Source: an uncultured Oscillibacter sp. (GTDB lineage: Bacteria; Bacillota; Clostridia; Oscillospirales; Oscillospiraceae). From it: a stretch of 64,000 nt of DNA. This document shows positions 32,604-39,878 of this stretch, in pieces. The notes beneath the pieces were generated by a model, which worked only from the letters and a program-made list of their open reading frames with translations, ran no database searches and had not been told where the DNA came from. Every line of letters begins with the position of its first letter. Within the stretch, counting starts at the first letter, position 1. The stretch spans positions 295,975 to 359,974 of the forward strand of contig CAJTMG010000001.1 of NCBI GenBank assembly GCA_910577405.1, written 5' to 3'. Made by a program: the position numbers and the translations under genes.

Positions 32604-33296
32604 CTACAGCTCCCGGATGGACACCACGCCCCGGCTGCTCAGAATGCGGTTCATGACATCGTCGGCCTCCGCGCCCCGAGGCAAACGCAGATTCAGAATG
32701 GCGCAGGCGTTATGGTCGTCGTCGCTCTTGGAGTGGATGATGCCCATGTTCAGAATCTTCAGCTCCAGTTCCCGCAGAAGCCGCAGGAGGGTCTCCAGAC
32801 TGTCGCTGCCGGTGTATTCGATGTACAGATTGATTTCCGGCGCGTTCCGCAGGACACGGTACTCGAGCCGGGAAAAGACCAGCTCCGCGACCAGAATCAG
32901 AATCGTGGCAAACAGGCCGCCCTCATAAAACCCGCCGCCCAAGGTCAGCCCGATAATTGCGGCCGCCCAAAGTCCCGCCGCCGTGGTCAGGCCCTTGACG
33001 CGCTGCCGCCGGGTGACAATAATCGTGCCCGCGCCGATGAAGCCGATGCCTGCTACCACCTGCGCGCCCAGCCGGGCCATGTCCGTATACTGTTCCAGGC
33101 AGAGATAAAAATACTGGCTGGTGAGGGTGGTCATGGCCGCGCCCAGGCAGATCAGAATATGGGTCCGGAAGCCCGCCGGCCGCCGCTTGTACTCCCGCTC
33201 GATGCCGATGATGCCTCCGCAGATCACCGCCAGCAGCATCCGGACAGACACGGACAGCATGGTTAAATCCCGCAGCCCGTCAAATATGCTCAACAT
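32604..33296 (-). CDS. MgtC/SapB family membrane protein A (230 aa)
   Basis: Four to five transmembrane segments with the MgtC core GGIIGIEREYKRRPAGFRTH, GLTTAAGLWAAAIIGLTLGG and GFIGAGTIIV. A C-terminal ACT-like domain of about 80 residues follows (EINLYIEYTGSDSLETLLRL). MgtC proteins influence magnesium homeostasis and F-ATPase activity in some pathogens; in commensals their role is unclear. It is paired with a second MgtC-like gene immediately upstream on the same strand. Confidence 0.9.
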   Translation of the reverse strand: MLSIFDGLRDLTMLSVSVRMLLAVICGGIIGIEREYKRRPAGFRTHILICLGAAMTTLTSQYFYLCLEQYTDMARLGAQVVAGIGFIGAGTIIVTRRQRVKGLTTAAGLWAAAIIGLTLGGGFYEGGLFATILILVAELVFSRLEYRVLRNAPEINLYIEYTGSDSLETLLRLLRELELKILNMGIIHSKSDDDHNACAILNLRLPRGAEADDVMNRILSSRGVVSIREL

Positions 33297-33334
33297 AATG
33301 CCTGCACTCCTTTCAGGAAAGCCGTTCCCCTCTT

Positions 33335-34066
33335 TCAGATGTCGTGGATCACCAGCACGCAGTCCAGCTCTGAAACCGTGGCCAGTATCCGCGCCCGGAA
33401 GCCCTTATGATTCATCCGCAGGGAAAAGACCGCGCTGGGGTGCTGGGAGATGCTCCGTTTGCCGTGGTCCAGCTCCACCTCGTATATCTGCACGTCATGG
33501 GTCTTGATGCAGTTGATGATCTCCGAAACATTATCCAGCGTCTCGAACTCCACGTAAATATTCATATTTCGGGCATTCTCGATGATATACATTTCCATCT
33601 GGGGCAGGATATGGACCACCAGGAAAATCAGCACAAACGCCAGCATCACGCACTCATAGAACCCCGCGCCTACCGCCAGTCCCATACAGGCCGAGGCCCA
33701 GAGTCCCGCGGCGGTGGTCAGGCCCTTGACCTCCTGCCGCCCCGTCACGATGATGGTCCCCGCGCCCAGAAAGCCGATGCCGTTGATCACCTGGGCCCCG
33801 AAGCGGCTCACGTCCGTCCGGATGCCCACCCGTTCCGCCAGCGCCGCCCATTCGTGGGTCAGCATAAAGTGCTCGTACTGGCTCAGAAGAATCGTCAGCG
33901 TCGCCCCCATGCACACCAGCATATAGGTCCGAAACCCCGCCGGACGGTGCTTCCGTGCCCGCTCCAGACCAATCATACCCCCGCAGAACATGGCCAGCGT
34001 CAGCCGCAGCATCACCGAAGCCGTGTTCAGCTCCCGCAGATAATCCAGGCCCTTCAGCAAGACCAT
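33335..34066 (-). CDS. MgtC/SapB family membrane protein B (243 aa)
   Basis: A paralogue of the downstream gene, with the same motifs: GGMIGLERARKHRPAGFRTY, GFLGAGTIIVTGRQEVKGLT and TTAAGLWASACMGLAVGAGF. The C-terminal ACT-like domain differs in sequence. The start is at ATG 34066 after AAGGAGGGGG; a 38-codon upstream extension in frame lacks coding character. The two genes are 38 bases apart and form an operon from the promoter at 34215-34244. The pair may form a hetero-oligomer (inference). Confidence 0.9.
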   Translation of the reverse strand: MVLLKGLDYLRELNTASVMLRLTLAMFCGGMIGLERARKHRPAGFRTYMLVCMGATLTILLSQYEHFMLTHEWAALAERVGIRTDVSRFGAQVINGIGFLGAGTIIVTGRQEVKGLTTAAGLWASACMGLAVGAGFYECVMLAFVLIFLVVHILPQMEMYIIENARNMNIYVEFETLDNVSEIINCIKTHDVQIYEVELDHGKRSISQHPSAVFSLRMNHKGFRARILATVSELDCVLVIHDI

Positions 34067-34214
34067 CCCCCTCCTTTGCAAGCCCAATTGATAAATCGAA
34101 AGGAAGAACCGGACGCCGCCGCTTCTTCCCATAAATATGCAAGTCCCCAGGCGGAAAGAACGAAAACGTTTGCGTTCCATCTATTCCCCTCAGCCGTCCT
34201 GGTGGTTGATTCAA

Positions 34215-34244
34215 TTTGTACCATCTTTTCGCCATTTTGTCAAG
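34215..34244 (-). promoter_or_regulatory. promoter of the mgtC-like pair
   Basis: Minus-strand TTGACA (34239-34244) and TACAAA (34215-34220) with an 18-base spacer. The rest of 34067-34407 is AT-rich. I looked for an M-box magnesium riboswitch and saw none. Confidence 0.5.
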
Positions 34245-34407
34245 CGTTTTTTTGTTTTTCCATTTATTTTTGCAGTTTTCAGCGGCTTTCACAAATTCGT
34301 CCCCGTTTTTTGCATTCTTTGTCAAGCTGAAAAAAACGTCGGAATTCCGGATTCAGCGCAAACGTTGTCTTTCCGTTCAAGCCCTGAACGCCTGTCCCTC
34401 CATCGGT

Positions 34408-34761
34408 TCAGCGAATCACGTTTATATACAGCCACAGGCCAAAGGGAATGATGATCTGCAAGGCCAGGATCAGAGGCACACCCAGCCGGAAGACGCGGTG
34501 CAGGGTCTTATGCCTCCAGACCCGCATTCCCAGTAAGGCGCCCACGCTTCCCCCAATGGCCGCGAGCATCAGCAGCGTCTTTTCCGGAATCCGGCGGACG
34601 CTCTCCTTTTTCACCTTCCGTTTTGCCTTCCACTTGTCCACGCCGAAGGCAAAAAACGTCAGCAGATTTATCACCGCCAGCCAGCAGACCAGCAGTCCCA
34701 AAGGAGAAAACACCCAGCTCCAGACAGACCCGCTTTGGGCCGAAAGCATTGCCGTATTCAT
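34408..34761 (-). CDS. DUF1294 family small membrane protein (117 aa)
   Basis: Two to three hydrophobic segments. The central motif FAFGVDKWKAKRK, then RRIPEKTLLMLAAIGGSVGA and RHKTLH, is the DUF1294 signature. Members are small membrane proteins of unknown role, sometimes fused to cold-shock domains; no such domain is present here. It follows psuG on the same strand after a terminator. Confidence 0.88.
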   Translation of the reverse strand: MNTAMLSAQSGSVWSWVFSPLGLLVCWLAVINLLTFFAFGVDKWKAKRKVKKESVRRIPEKTLLMLAAIGGSVGALLGMRVWRHKTLHRVFRLGVPLILALQIIIPFGLWLYINVIR

Positions 34762-34785
34762 TCACCGCACCTCCATCATAGAGAA

Positions 34786-34815
34786 AACCGGCCAGAGAAT
34801 ATCCCCCGGCCGGTT
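34786..34815 (-). terminator. terminator of psuG
   Basis: AACCGGCC and GGCCGGTT form a perfect 8-bp stem; on the minus strand it is followed by TTCTC. It lies between psuG and the DUF1294 gene. Confidence 0.65.
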
Positions 34816-34831
34816 CATTATAACACAGTTT

Positions 34832-35755
34832 TCAGCTGCGGGCAAGCGCGCTGAGGGCGGAGGCGGTCTTCGCGGCAAGCCGGGCGTTGTTGAACACAAG
34901 CTGAATGTTGCTGTCCAGAGAATTGCCGCCGGTCAGCTCCTTGATCTTCGCCAGCAGGAAGGGCGTGGTCTCCTTGCCGTGGATCCCCTGTTTCTTTGCC
35001 TCGGCCACGGCGTCGCTGATGGCCTTGTTGATCACGTCCGCGTCCATGGAGAACTCCTCCGGGATGGGATTGGTCACCAGCATACCGCCGCCCAAGCCCA
35101 TGTCCTGCTTGACGTAGAAAGCCTTTGCAAGGTCCTCGGGGGTGTCAATGCGGTAATCCACGCCAAAGCCGCTTTTCCGGGTATAGAACGCGGGCAGTTC
35201 CTCGGTGCCGTAGCCAATCACAGGCACGCCGTGGGTCTCCAGATACTCCAGCGTCAGGCCCAGGTCCAGGATGGATTTCGCCCCGGCACAGACGACCATT
35301 ACCGGCGTACGGGCCAGTTCCTCCAGGTCGGCGGAAATGTCCATGGTGGTCTCCGCGCCCCGATGCACACCGCCAATGCCGCCGGTGGCAAAGACCTGAA
35401 TCCCCGCCATATGCGCAATCATCATGGTAGTGGTCACGGTAGTCGCGCCGTCCCTGCCCTGGGCCACCAATACAGGAAGGTCCCGGCGGCTGGCCTTGGC
35501 GACTGCGGAGCCGGTCTTGCCCAGGTAGTCGATTTCCTCCGGGGACAGTCCCGCTTTCAGACGGCCGCCGATTACCGCGATGGTTGCCGGCACCGCGCCG
35601 TTCTCCCGGATGATCTTCTCTACCTGAAGCGCCGTCTCCACATTCTGCGGGTAGGGCATTCCGTGGGAAATGATGGTGGATTCCAGGGCCACTACGGGCT
35701 TTCCGGCTTTCAGGGCTTCGGCTACCTCGGGCGCGACATCAAGATACTTATTCAT
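34832..35755 (-). CDS. psuG: pseudouridine-5'-phosphate glycosidase
   Basis: 307 aa; cleaves the C-C bond of pseudouridine 5'-phosphate to uracil and ribose-5-phosphate. Characteristic segments are VVALESTIISHGMPYPQN near the N-terminus, VFATGGIGGVHRGAETTMDI, VVCAGAKSILDLGLTLEYLE and ITEL-type C-terminal helices. The adjacent upstream gene encodes the kinase that makes its substrate. Together they recycle pseudouridine from RNA turnover or from the gut environment. Confidence 0.96.
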   Translation of the reverse strand: MNKYLDVAPEVAEALKAGKPVVALESTIISHGMPYPQNVETALQVEKIIRENGAVPATIAVIGGRLKAGLSPEEIDYLGKTGSAVAKASRRDLPVLVAQGRDGATTVTTTMMIAHMAGIQVFATGGIGGVHRGAETTMDISADLEELARTPVMVVCAGAKSILDLGLTLEYLETHGVPVIGYGTEELPAFYTRKSGFGVDYRIDTPEDLAKAFYVKQDMGLGGGMLVTNPIPEEFSMDADVINKAISDAVAEAKKQGIHGKETTPFLLAKIKELTGGNSLDSNIQLVFNNARLAAKTASALSALARS

Positions 35756-35812
35756 TTTGTTACCTCCTGTTAGTTCTTCTTAAATTTGAAGTATTTCTGT
35801 TTTCTGTCGTTT

Positions 35813-36901
35813 CTACGCTTCTATTTCCGCTCTTTCCATCAGGGTCTCTTCATTCAGAACGGGACTGTTGGTTTCCGCGGCCTCCATGGTGATTGCGGAC
35901 GCGGCCAGTCCTGCCTTTATCGTGTCCTCCAGCCCCGCCTCCCGCAGGAATGCCCAGACCGCCGCTGCCATGAACGCGTCTCCGCAGCCTGTGGCGTTGA
36001 CGGCTTTCCCGGGCAGGCAGTTCATACGGCAGCAGTTCCCATCCCGGTCCAGAGCAAAGACGCCGTCCTTGCCCAGGGAGACGATCACCCGCCGCAGGCC
36101 CGTTTCCAGAAGCCGTTCCGCCGCGCGCCGCAGACTGTCCTCGTCCTGGATGGGCATTCCGGAAAGCAGCTCGGCCTCCAGGCGGTTGGGCTTGATGGTA
36201 TGCAGTTTCCCCAGCACATCCCGGAATTTCCCGGCCTTGGCGGTGGACACCGGGTCGGCGAACAGAGGCGCGGTGCAGTTCTCCGCCAGATACCGGATGC
36301 TCTCCTCCGGAAGGTTCGCGTCCAGCACCACCGCCCCGCTGCCATTGAAGAGCTTCAGACGCTTCTCCAGCACCTCCGGCGTCAGATGGCTGTAAATCTC
36401 CATATCGCTTACCGCCAGCGCCATGTCCCCCTTTTCGTCGTTGATGAACAGATAGGTGGACGTGCGCCCGCTGGAAATCACGGGGGATTGTGAGATATCC
36501 ACCCCCAGTTCCGCGCAGCTGTCCGAAATCTTCTTTGCGTTCAGGTCGTCGCCGAAGGCCGTCACCAGCCGCACGTCCAGCCCCAGCAGCGCCAGATTGT
36601 GTGCGATGTTCCGGCCCACGCCTCCCAGGGACGAATGCACTGTGCCGGGATTGGAGTCCCCGGAGACCAGCGGCGCGCCCGGTTTCCCGCCGATGTCCAC
36701 GTTTACGCCGCCTGTTACCGTCACATAGGGGGCCGTCCGGACAATGTAGCCCTTCCCGCTGATGCAGCCCTTTTTCATCAGGTTTGAGATATGCACTGCC
36801 ACTGACGAACGTGTGATTCCGGCCTTTTCCGCCAGCTCTCTCTGTGATATCAGCGGGTTTTCCGTAATCCAGGCCAGAATTTGCTGTTCCCGTCTGGTCA
36901 T
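35813..36901 (-). CDS. psuK: pseudouridine kinase, PfkB family, with N-terminal winged HTH (362 aa)
   Basis: Residues 1-60 form a winged helix (MTRREQQILAWITENPLISQ, then RELAEKAGITRSSVAVHISN). The rest is a ribokinase/PfkB kinase with YVTVTGGVNVDIGGKPGAPL and the ATP/anion-hole motif NATGCGDAFMAAAVWAFLRE. The fusion suggests the kinase also senses its substrate and controls its own operon, as in other HTH-PfkB proteins (inference). The ATG at 36901 follows AAGGAGGTGGCT. It lies 57 bases upstream of psuG. Confidence 0.93.
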   Translation of the reverse strand: MTRREQQILAWITENPLISQRELAEKAGITRSSVAVHISNLMKKGCISGKGYIVRTAPYVTVTGGVNVDIGGKPGAPLVSGDSNPGTVHSSLGGVGRNIAHNLALLGLDVRLVTAFGDDLNAKKISDSCAELGVDISQSPVISSGRTSTYLFINDEKGDMALAVSDMEIYSHLTPEVLEKRLKLFNGSGAVVLDANLPEESIRYLAENCTAPLFADPVSTAKAGKFRDVLGKLHTIKPNRLEAELLSGMPIQDEDSLRRAAERLLETGLRRVIVSLGKDGVFALDRDGNCCRMNCLPGKAVNATGCGDAFMAAAVWAFLREAGLEDTIKAGLAASAITMEAAETNSPVLNEETLMERAEIEA

Positions 36902-36947
36902 AGCCACCTCCTTGTAAGCAAATCTTTAGTTCCTTAATCTAATGTTT

Positions 36948-36976
36948 ATTTTAGCAGGTTCTTTCCCCCTTGTCAA
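36948..36976 (-). promoter_or_regulatory. promoter of psuK-psuG
   Basis: Minus-strand TTGACA (36971-36976), a 17-base spacer and TAAAAT (36948-36953). The leader contains the inverted TTAG/CTAA words, a possible operator for the HTH domain of PsuK (weak). Confidence 0.8.
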
Positions 36977-37069
36977 GAGGGATTTTTCCATCTGTCCGAA
37001 AATTTCTGCCGATGGTCCCAAACGGCTGGACGCGGAGACGGAAGACAGGGTATACTGAGGGCAAAGGGG

Positions 37070-37510
37070 GTGAAACGGGTGGGCGTGAAAGTAGAACTGG
37101 ACCCGTCGCTGACAGAAATCGAGGTGACGGTACGGGCCCCGGGAGCATCTGCGGAACTGACGGCGCTTCTGGCCCGGCTGGACCCGCCCCGGCTGACGGT
37201 TTTCCGGGGAACTGAGGCCGTATTGTTGGACCCGGCGGAAATCCTGCGCTTTTACGGCGAAGATAAGGAGGTCCGGGCGCAGACGGCGGAGGAAGTATAC
37301 ACGGTCCGCCTGCGGCTCTATGAACTGGAGGAACGTCTGGACCGGCGGGTTTTTGTACGGGTGTCCCATTCGGAAATCATCAACTGGAAACGGGTCCGGG
37401 CGCTGGATCTGGGGCTTGCGGGGACCATCCGGGTGACTTTGGACGGCGGGCTTGCTGCCTATGTTTCCCGCCGGTATGTGAAGAAAATTAAGGAGGTGCT
37501 GGGGCTGTGA
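37070..37510 (+). CDS. LytTR-type DNA-binding regulator (146 aa)
   Basis: The C-terminal 100 residues form a LytTR domain (TVRLRLYELEERLDRRVFVR, then VSHSEIINWKRVRAL and YVSRRYVKKIKEVL). The N-terminus (about 1-45) is short and lacks a receiver domain. A DUF3021 membrane protein gene overlaps by 4 bases. This pairing is known from Firmicutes and resembles the streptococcal LytTR regulatory systems, in which a membrane protein holds the DNA-binding protein inactive. The start is a GTG at 37070, or alternatively GTG at 37079 after AAAGGGGG. Confidence 0.85.
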   Translation: MKRVGVKVELDPSLTEIEVTVRAPGASAELTALLARLDPPRLTVFRGTEAVLLDPAEILRFYGEDKEVRAQTAEEVYTVRLRLYELEERLDRRVFVRVSHSEIINWKRVRALDLGLAGTIRVTLDGGLAAYVSRRYVKKIKEVLGL

Positions 37511-38496
37511 ACCGACAAACGTTCCGACGCGAGCTGATCCGGCGCTGGGCAATCGGCTTTCCCTGGGGAGCGGCGGGGGTCTATCTGATCTTCCTGCTGG
37601 GGAACCTGTTCACGATCCCGGCTCCGGCGAATGGTATGATATGGGTGGTCTCCGACACGCTCTCCAGCCGTTGGGGAAGCCCTGTTACGGCGGCGCTGGT
37701 GCAGTTCCTCTGGTCCGGCGCGCTGGGGGCGATGCTGTCTATGGCGGGGCTTCCCTTTCTTGCCGAACGGAGGACGCTCCTTTGGTCCGGACTCCATCTC
37801 CTGCTTACCGCCCTTGTCTTCTCCCTGGCTGGCTGGCGGTGCGGCTGGTTCCCTTACCCCGAAACCTGGATGCTGCTCCTGGGCCTGCTCCTGCTCTGTT
37901 ATCTTCTTATGTGGGTCATTCATTGGATTGGCTGGAGGCAGGATCTGCGGCTTTTGCGATTGTCTGCGGGGCTTCCATTGGATGGCGCCGGCAGTTCTCA
38001 CAAAAAAGACGGGGTTTGTTTGGAGGATTCTACAGCGTCCCACAGTTCTCACAAAAAAGACGGGGCTTGTTTGGAGGATTCTACAGCAACCAGAAATCTG
38101 CCCAAAAAAAGCCAGGAAAATTCGTCTGCACTGCCAGAGGAACAGCCCGTTTCTCCCGGACGAAGGCTGGCGTCTTACCTGCTTCTTGCGGCGGCGGCGG
38201 AGCTGCTTCTGCCATGGCTGCTGCGGGCCGTGGACGCGCCGGACGTGCCTGTGCTGACGGGCCTCTTCTACCCTTTCCTGATTCTGCCGCTGTTCGCCTT
38301 TTTCTCCGCCCGCGCCGCCGGAAAACGCTGCTCCTGGCCCTGGACGCTTCTGTATGCGGTCTTGTGCGGGCTGCTGACGGTCCCGAATGTGTTCCTGCTC
38401 TATAATGATACCGCCCTTTTCCAGTCCTGGACGGCGGGGATCGCGGCGCTGCTGGGTGGCTTGCTGGGCTGCCTGCGGCGAAAAATAAAATCCTGA
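37507..38496 (+). CDS. DUF3021 membrane protein with inserted repeats and a second membrane module (329 aa)
   Basis: Residues 1-150 contain four transmembrane segments in the style of DUF3021, partner of the LytTR regulator with which it overlaps. Residues about 160-210 are a hydrophilic loop with two copies of SSHKKDG(V/A)CLEDSTA. A second block of about three to four hydrophobic segments then reaches the C-terminus. Typical DUF3021 proteins are only about 140 residues, so the second half is an extra domain. A terminator-like inverted repeat follows at 38511-38549 and also overlaps the next gene's ribosome site. Confidence 0.8.
   Translation: MNRQTFRRELIRRWAIGFPWGAAGVYLIFLLGNLFTIPAPANGMIWVVSDTLSSRWGSPVTAALVQFLWSGALGAMLSMAGLPFLAERRTLLWSGLHLLLTALVFSLAGWRCGWFPYPETWMLLLGLLLLCYLLMWVIHWIGWRQDLRLLRLSAGLPLDGAGSSHKKDGVCLEDSTASHSSHKKDGACLEDSTATRNLPKKSQENSSALPEEQPVSPGRRLASYLLLAAAAELLLPWLLRAVDAPDVPVLTGLFYPFLILPLFAFFSARAAGKRCSWPWTLLYAVLCGLLTVPNVFLLYNDTALFQSWTAGIAALLGGLLGCLRRKIKS
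37992..38087 (+). repeat. 45-base direct repeat, two copies, period 51
   Basis: The unit starting CAGTTCTCACAAAAAAGACG occurs at 37992-38036 and 38043-38087 with a single mismatch (T to C). A weaker third similarity follows from about 38090. Both copies are in frame in the DUF3021 gene. The sequence is out of character with the surrounding codon use and looks like an inserted, then duplicated, short element. Confidence 0.85.
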
Positions 38497-38553
38497 TTCC
38501 GGGAACAAAACCGCTTCCTCCGCCGACTAAACAGGTAAAGGAGGCGGTTTCTT

Positions 38554-39480
38554 ATGAAAAAACTGAACGCGTGCATTGCTCTGACCCTTCTGCTCTGTCT
38601 GCTGACGGCCTGCGGGTCCAGCACGGCTCCCGAAGCCCCGGAAAGCCCCGCGTCCGACCCCCCACAGACCACGCCCGTTTCCGTCCAGGACAGCCTGCCC
38701 TCTTTGGCCCAGGATGAAGCGCCTGTCCGTACCCTCTGCCGGATTGCCGACGGCGCGGAGGACGGGAATCTGCTTCTGGCGGCTCTGGACGGCGGCTGCG
38801 TCTACCGGCTTCCGGCGGAAAATCTGACCGTAACCCTGGACGGCCAGCCTGCGGACCCTTCTGTTCTGGAGGACGGTATGCCGGTAGAGGTGGCGCACAA
38901 CGGGCTGATTCAGGAGACGTTCCCTGCTGGCTTCGGGGAGGTCTATTCCATCGCCGCCTGGTCCCGGGGGCAGGGTATGAACGGGGCAGGCACGACCTAT
39001 GACCTCTGCGGGCTGTATCTGCAAGTTCTGGAGGACCTCTGGGAAAAGGACGCCGGGCTGAATCAGGACATCACACAGATTGCCGTGGACCTCTCAAACG
39101 CGCCGGGGGAACTGTCGGAGGCCGAAAAAGCCGCGGTGATCTGGCGGTTCGGCGAAAAACATGGCCTGGAATCCTTTGCCGCTGACTTTGACGAGCTGAA
39201 GGAACAGGGGACCATTACCGCCGAACCTCTGGAGAGCACTGCAAACAATGCCGCCAGTTACCAATCCGACGCCGCTTTCTATCACTGGGAGGACGGCTGT
39301 CTCTTCTCCATCACGCCCAACGAAGACCATGAGGGCGAACTTTACACCACGCCTGTCCTCTTCTTCAACGCGGAAAAATGGCGGTCCTCCCTGGGGGCTT
39401 ACTACCTCTATGACTGCCAGGCCAATTGGGGACAGACCTCAAGCTGGTCTTATCAGGTGGGCAGCGAGATGATTTCCTGA
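38554..39480 (+). CDS. lipoprotein of unknown function (308 aa)
   Basis: Signal peptide MKKLNACIALTLLLCLLTAC with lipobox LTAC (Cys20), then a Ser/Pro-rich linker and a soluble domain exposed outside the membrane. No catalytic motif or named family was recognised. The ribosome site GGAGG sits in the 3' arm of the inverted repeat 38511-38549, so translation may depend on that hairpin opening. It has its own terminator downstream. Possibly the sensed or effector partner of the LytTR system, judging only by position. Confidence 0.75.
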   Translation: MKKLNACIALTLLLCLLTACGSSTAPEAPESPASDPPQTTPVSVQDSLPSLAQDEAPVRTLCRIADGAEDGNLLLAALDGGCVYRLPAENLTVTLDGQPADPSVLEDGMPVEVAHNGLIQETFPAGFGEVYSIAAWSRGQGMNGAGTTYDLCGLYLQVLEDLWEKDAGLNQDITQIAVDLSNAPGELSEAEKAAVIWRFGEKHGLESFAADFDELKEQGTITAEPLESTANNAASYQSDAAFYHWEDGCLFSITPNEDHEGELYTTPVLFFNAEKWRSSLGAYYLYDCQANWGQTSSWSYQVGSEMIS

Positions 39481-39506
39481 CGTTTTCTTTGGATGAACCT
39501 CCCCGG

Positions 39507-39548
39507 CCCCTTCCGTTTTCCTTCTGCCGCATACGGAAGGGGCTTTTT
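39507..39548 (+). terminator. Rho-independent terminator of the lipoprotein gene
   Basis: CCCCTTCCGT (39507-39516) pairs perfectly with ACGGAAGGGG (39533-39542), then CTTTTTG. Confidence 0.93.
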
Positions 39549-39617
39549 GTTCCAGAGAATGTCCGCTATGTGAGAATAGCCGTCTCTACAGGGCGGACAT
39601 TTTGTGAAATAGTGCTA

Positions 39618-39647
39618 TTGACAAGATTTGGTGCGGCGTGGTATCTT
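39618..39647 (+). promoter_or_regulatory. promoter of the glycine-riboswitch transcript
   Basis: TTGACA (39618-39623), an 18-base spacer and TATCTT (39642-39647). Confidence 0.7.
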
Positions 39648-39710
39648 GTAAAGTAAATCTGAATAACGGCATACGAAGCCCCCGGGACAGCAGAACCGGC
39701 GGCGGATGTG

Positions 39711-39790
39711 GCTCTGGAGAATCCCGGTTCGGGTACCGAAGGTGCAAGGCGTTTTATGCGCTGAATCTCTCAGGTAAAAGGACAGAGAGT
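39711..39790 (+). promoter_or_regulatory. glycine riboswitch (single aptamer visible)
   Basis: The aptamer core reads CTCTGGAGAATCCC, then GGGTACCGAAGGTGCAAGGC and CTCTCAGGTAAAAGGACAGA. These match the conserved blocks of the gcvT/glycine riboswitch, including ACCGAAGGxGCAA and CTCAGG-AAAAGGACAGAG. Only one complete aptamer is evident; sequence before 39711 could be a degenerate partner aptamer. It lies upstream of a terminator and an amino-acid symporter gene, so glycine probably controls transporter expression. Confidence 0.92.
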
Positions 39791-39803
39791 GTGAACTGCG
39801 TGG

Positions 39804-39835
39804 GCGGGAGCTATAGGGATAGCTTCTGCTTTTTT
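39804..39835 (+). terminator. expression-platform terminator of the glycine riboswitch
   Basis: GCGGGAGCTAT (39804-39814) pairs with ATAGCTTCTGC (39819-39829) over 11 bp including G-U pairs, then TTTTTT, ahead of the symporter ATG. It makes transcription attenuation the likely mechanism. Confidence 0.85.
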
Positions 39836-39878
39836 CATTCCAGAGCCTGCCGTTAGAGAGAAATATGGAGGGAAATCA

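Noticed and set aside
34067..34407. Possible M-box magnesium riboswitch upstream of the mgtC-like genes
   Set aside because: None of the conserved M-box words or a terminator/antiterminator pair was found; only a promoter is visible.
37992..38087. 45-base direct repeats considered as a small CRISPR or an insertion sequence end
   Set aside because: Only two copies with a 6-base gap, in frame in a membrane protein gene, with no cas genes or transposase nearby.
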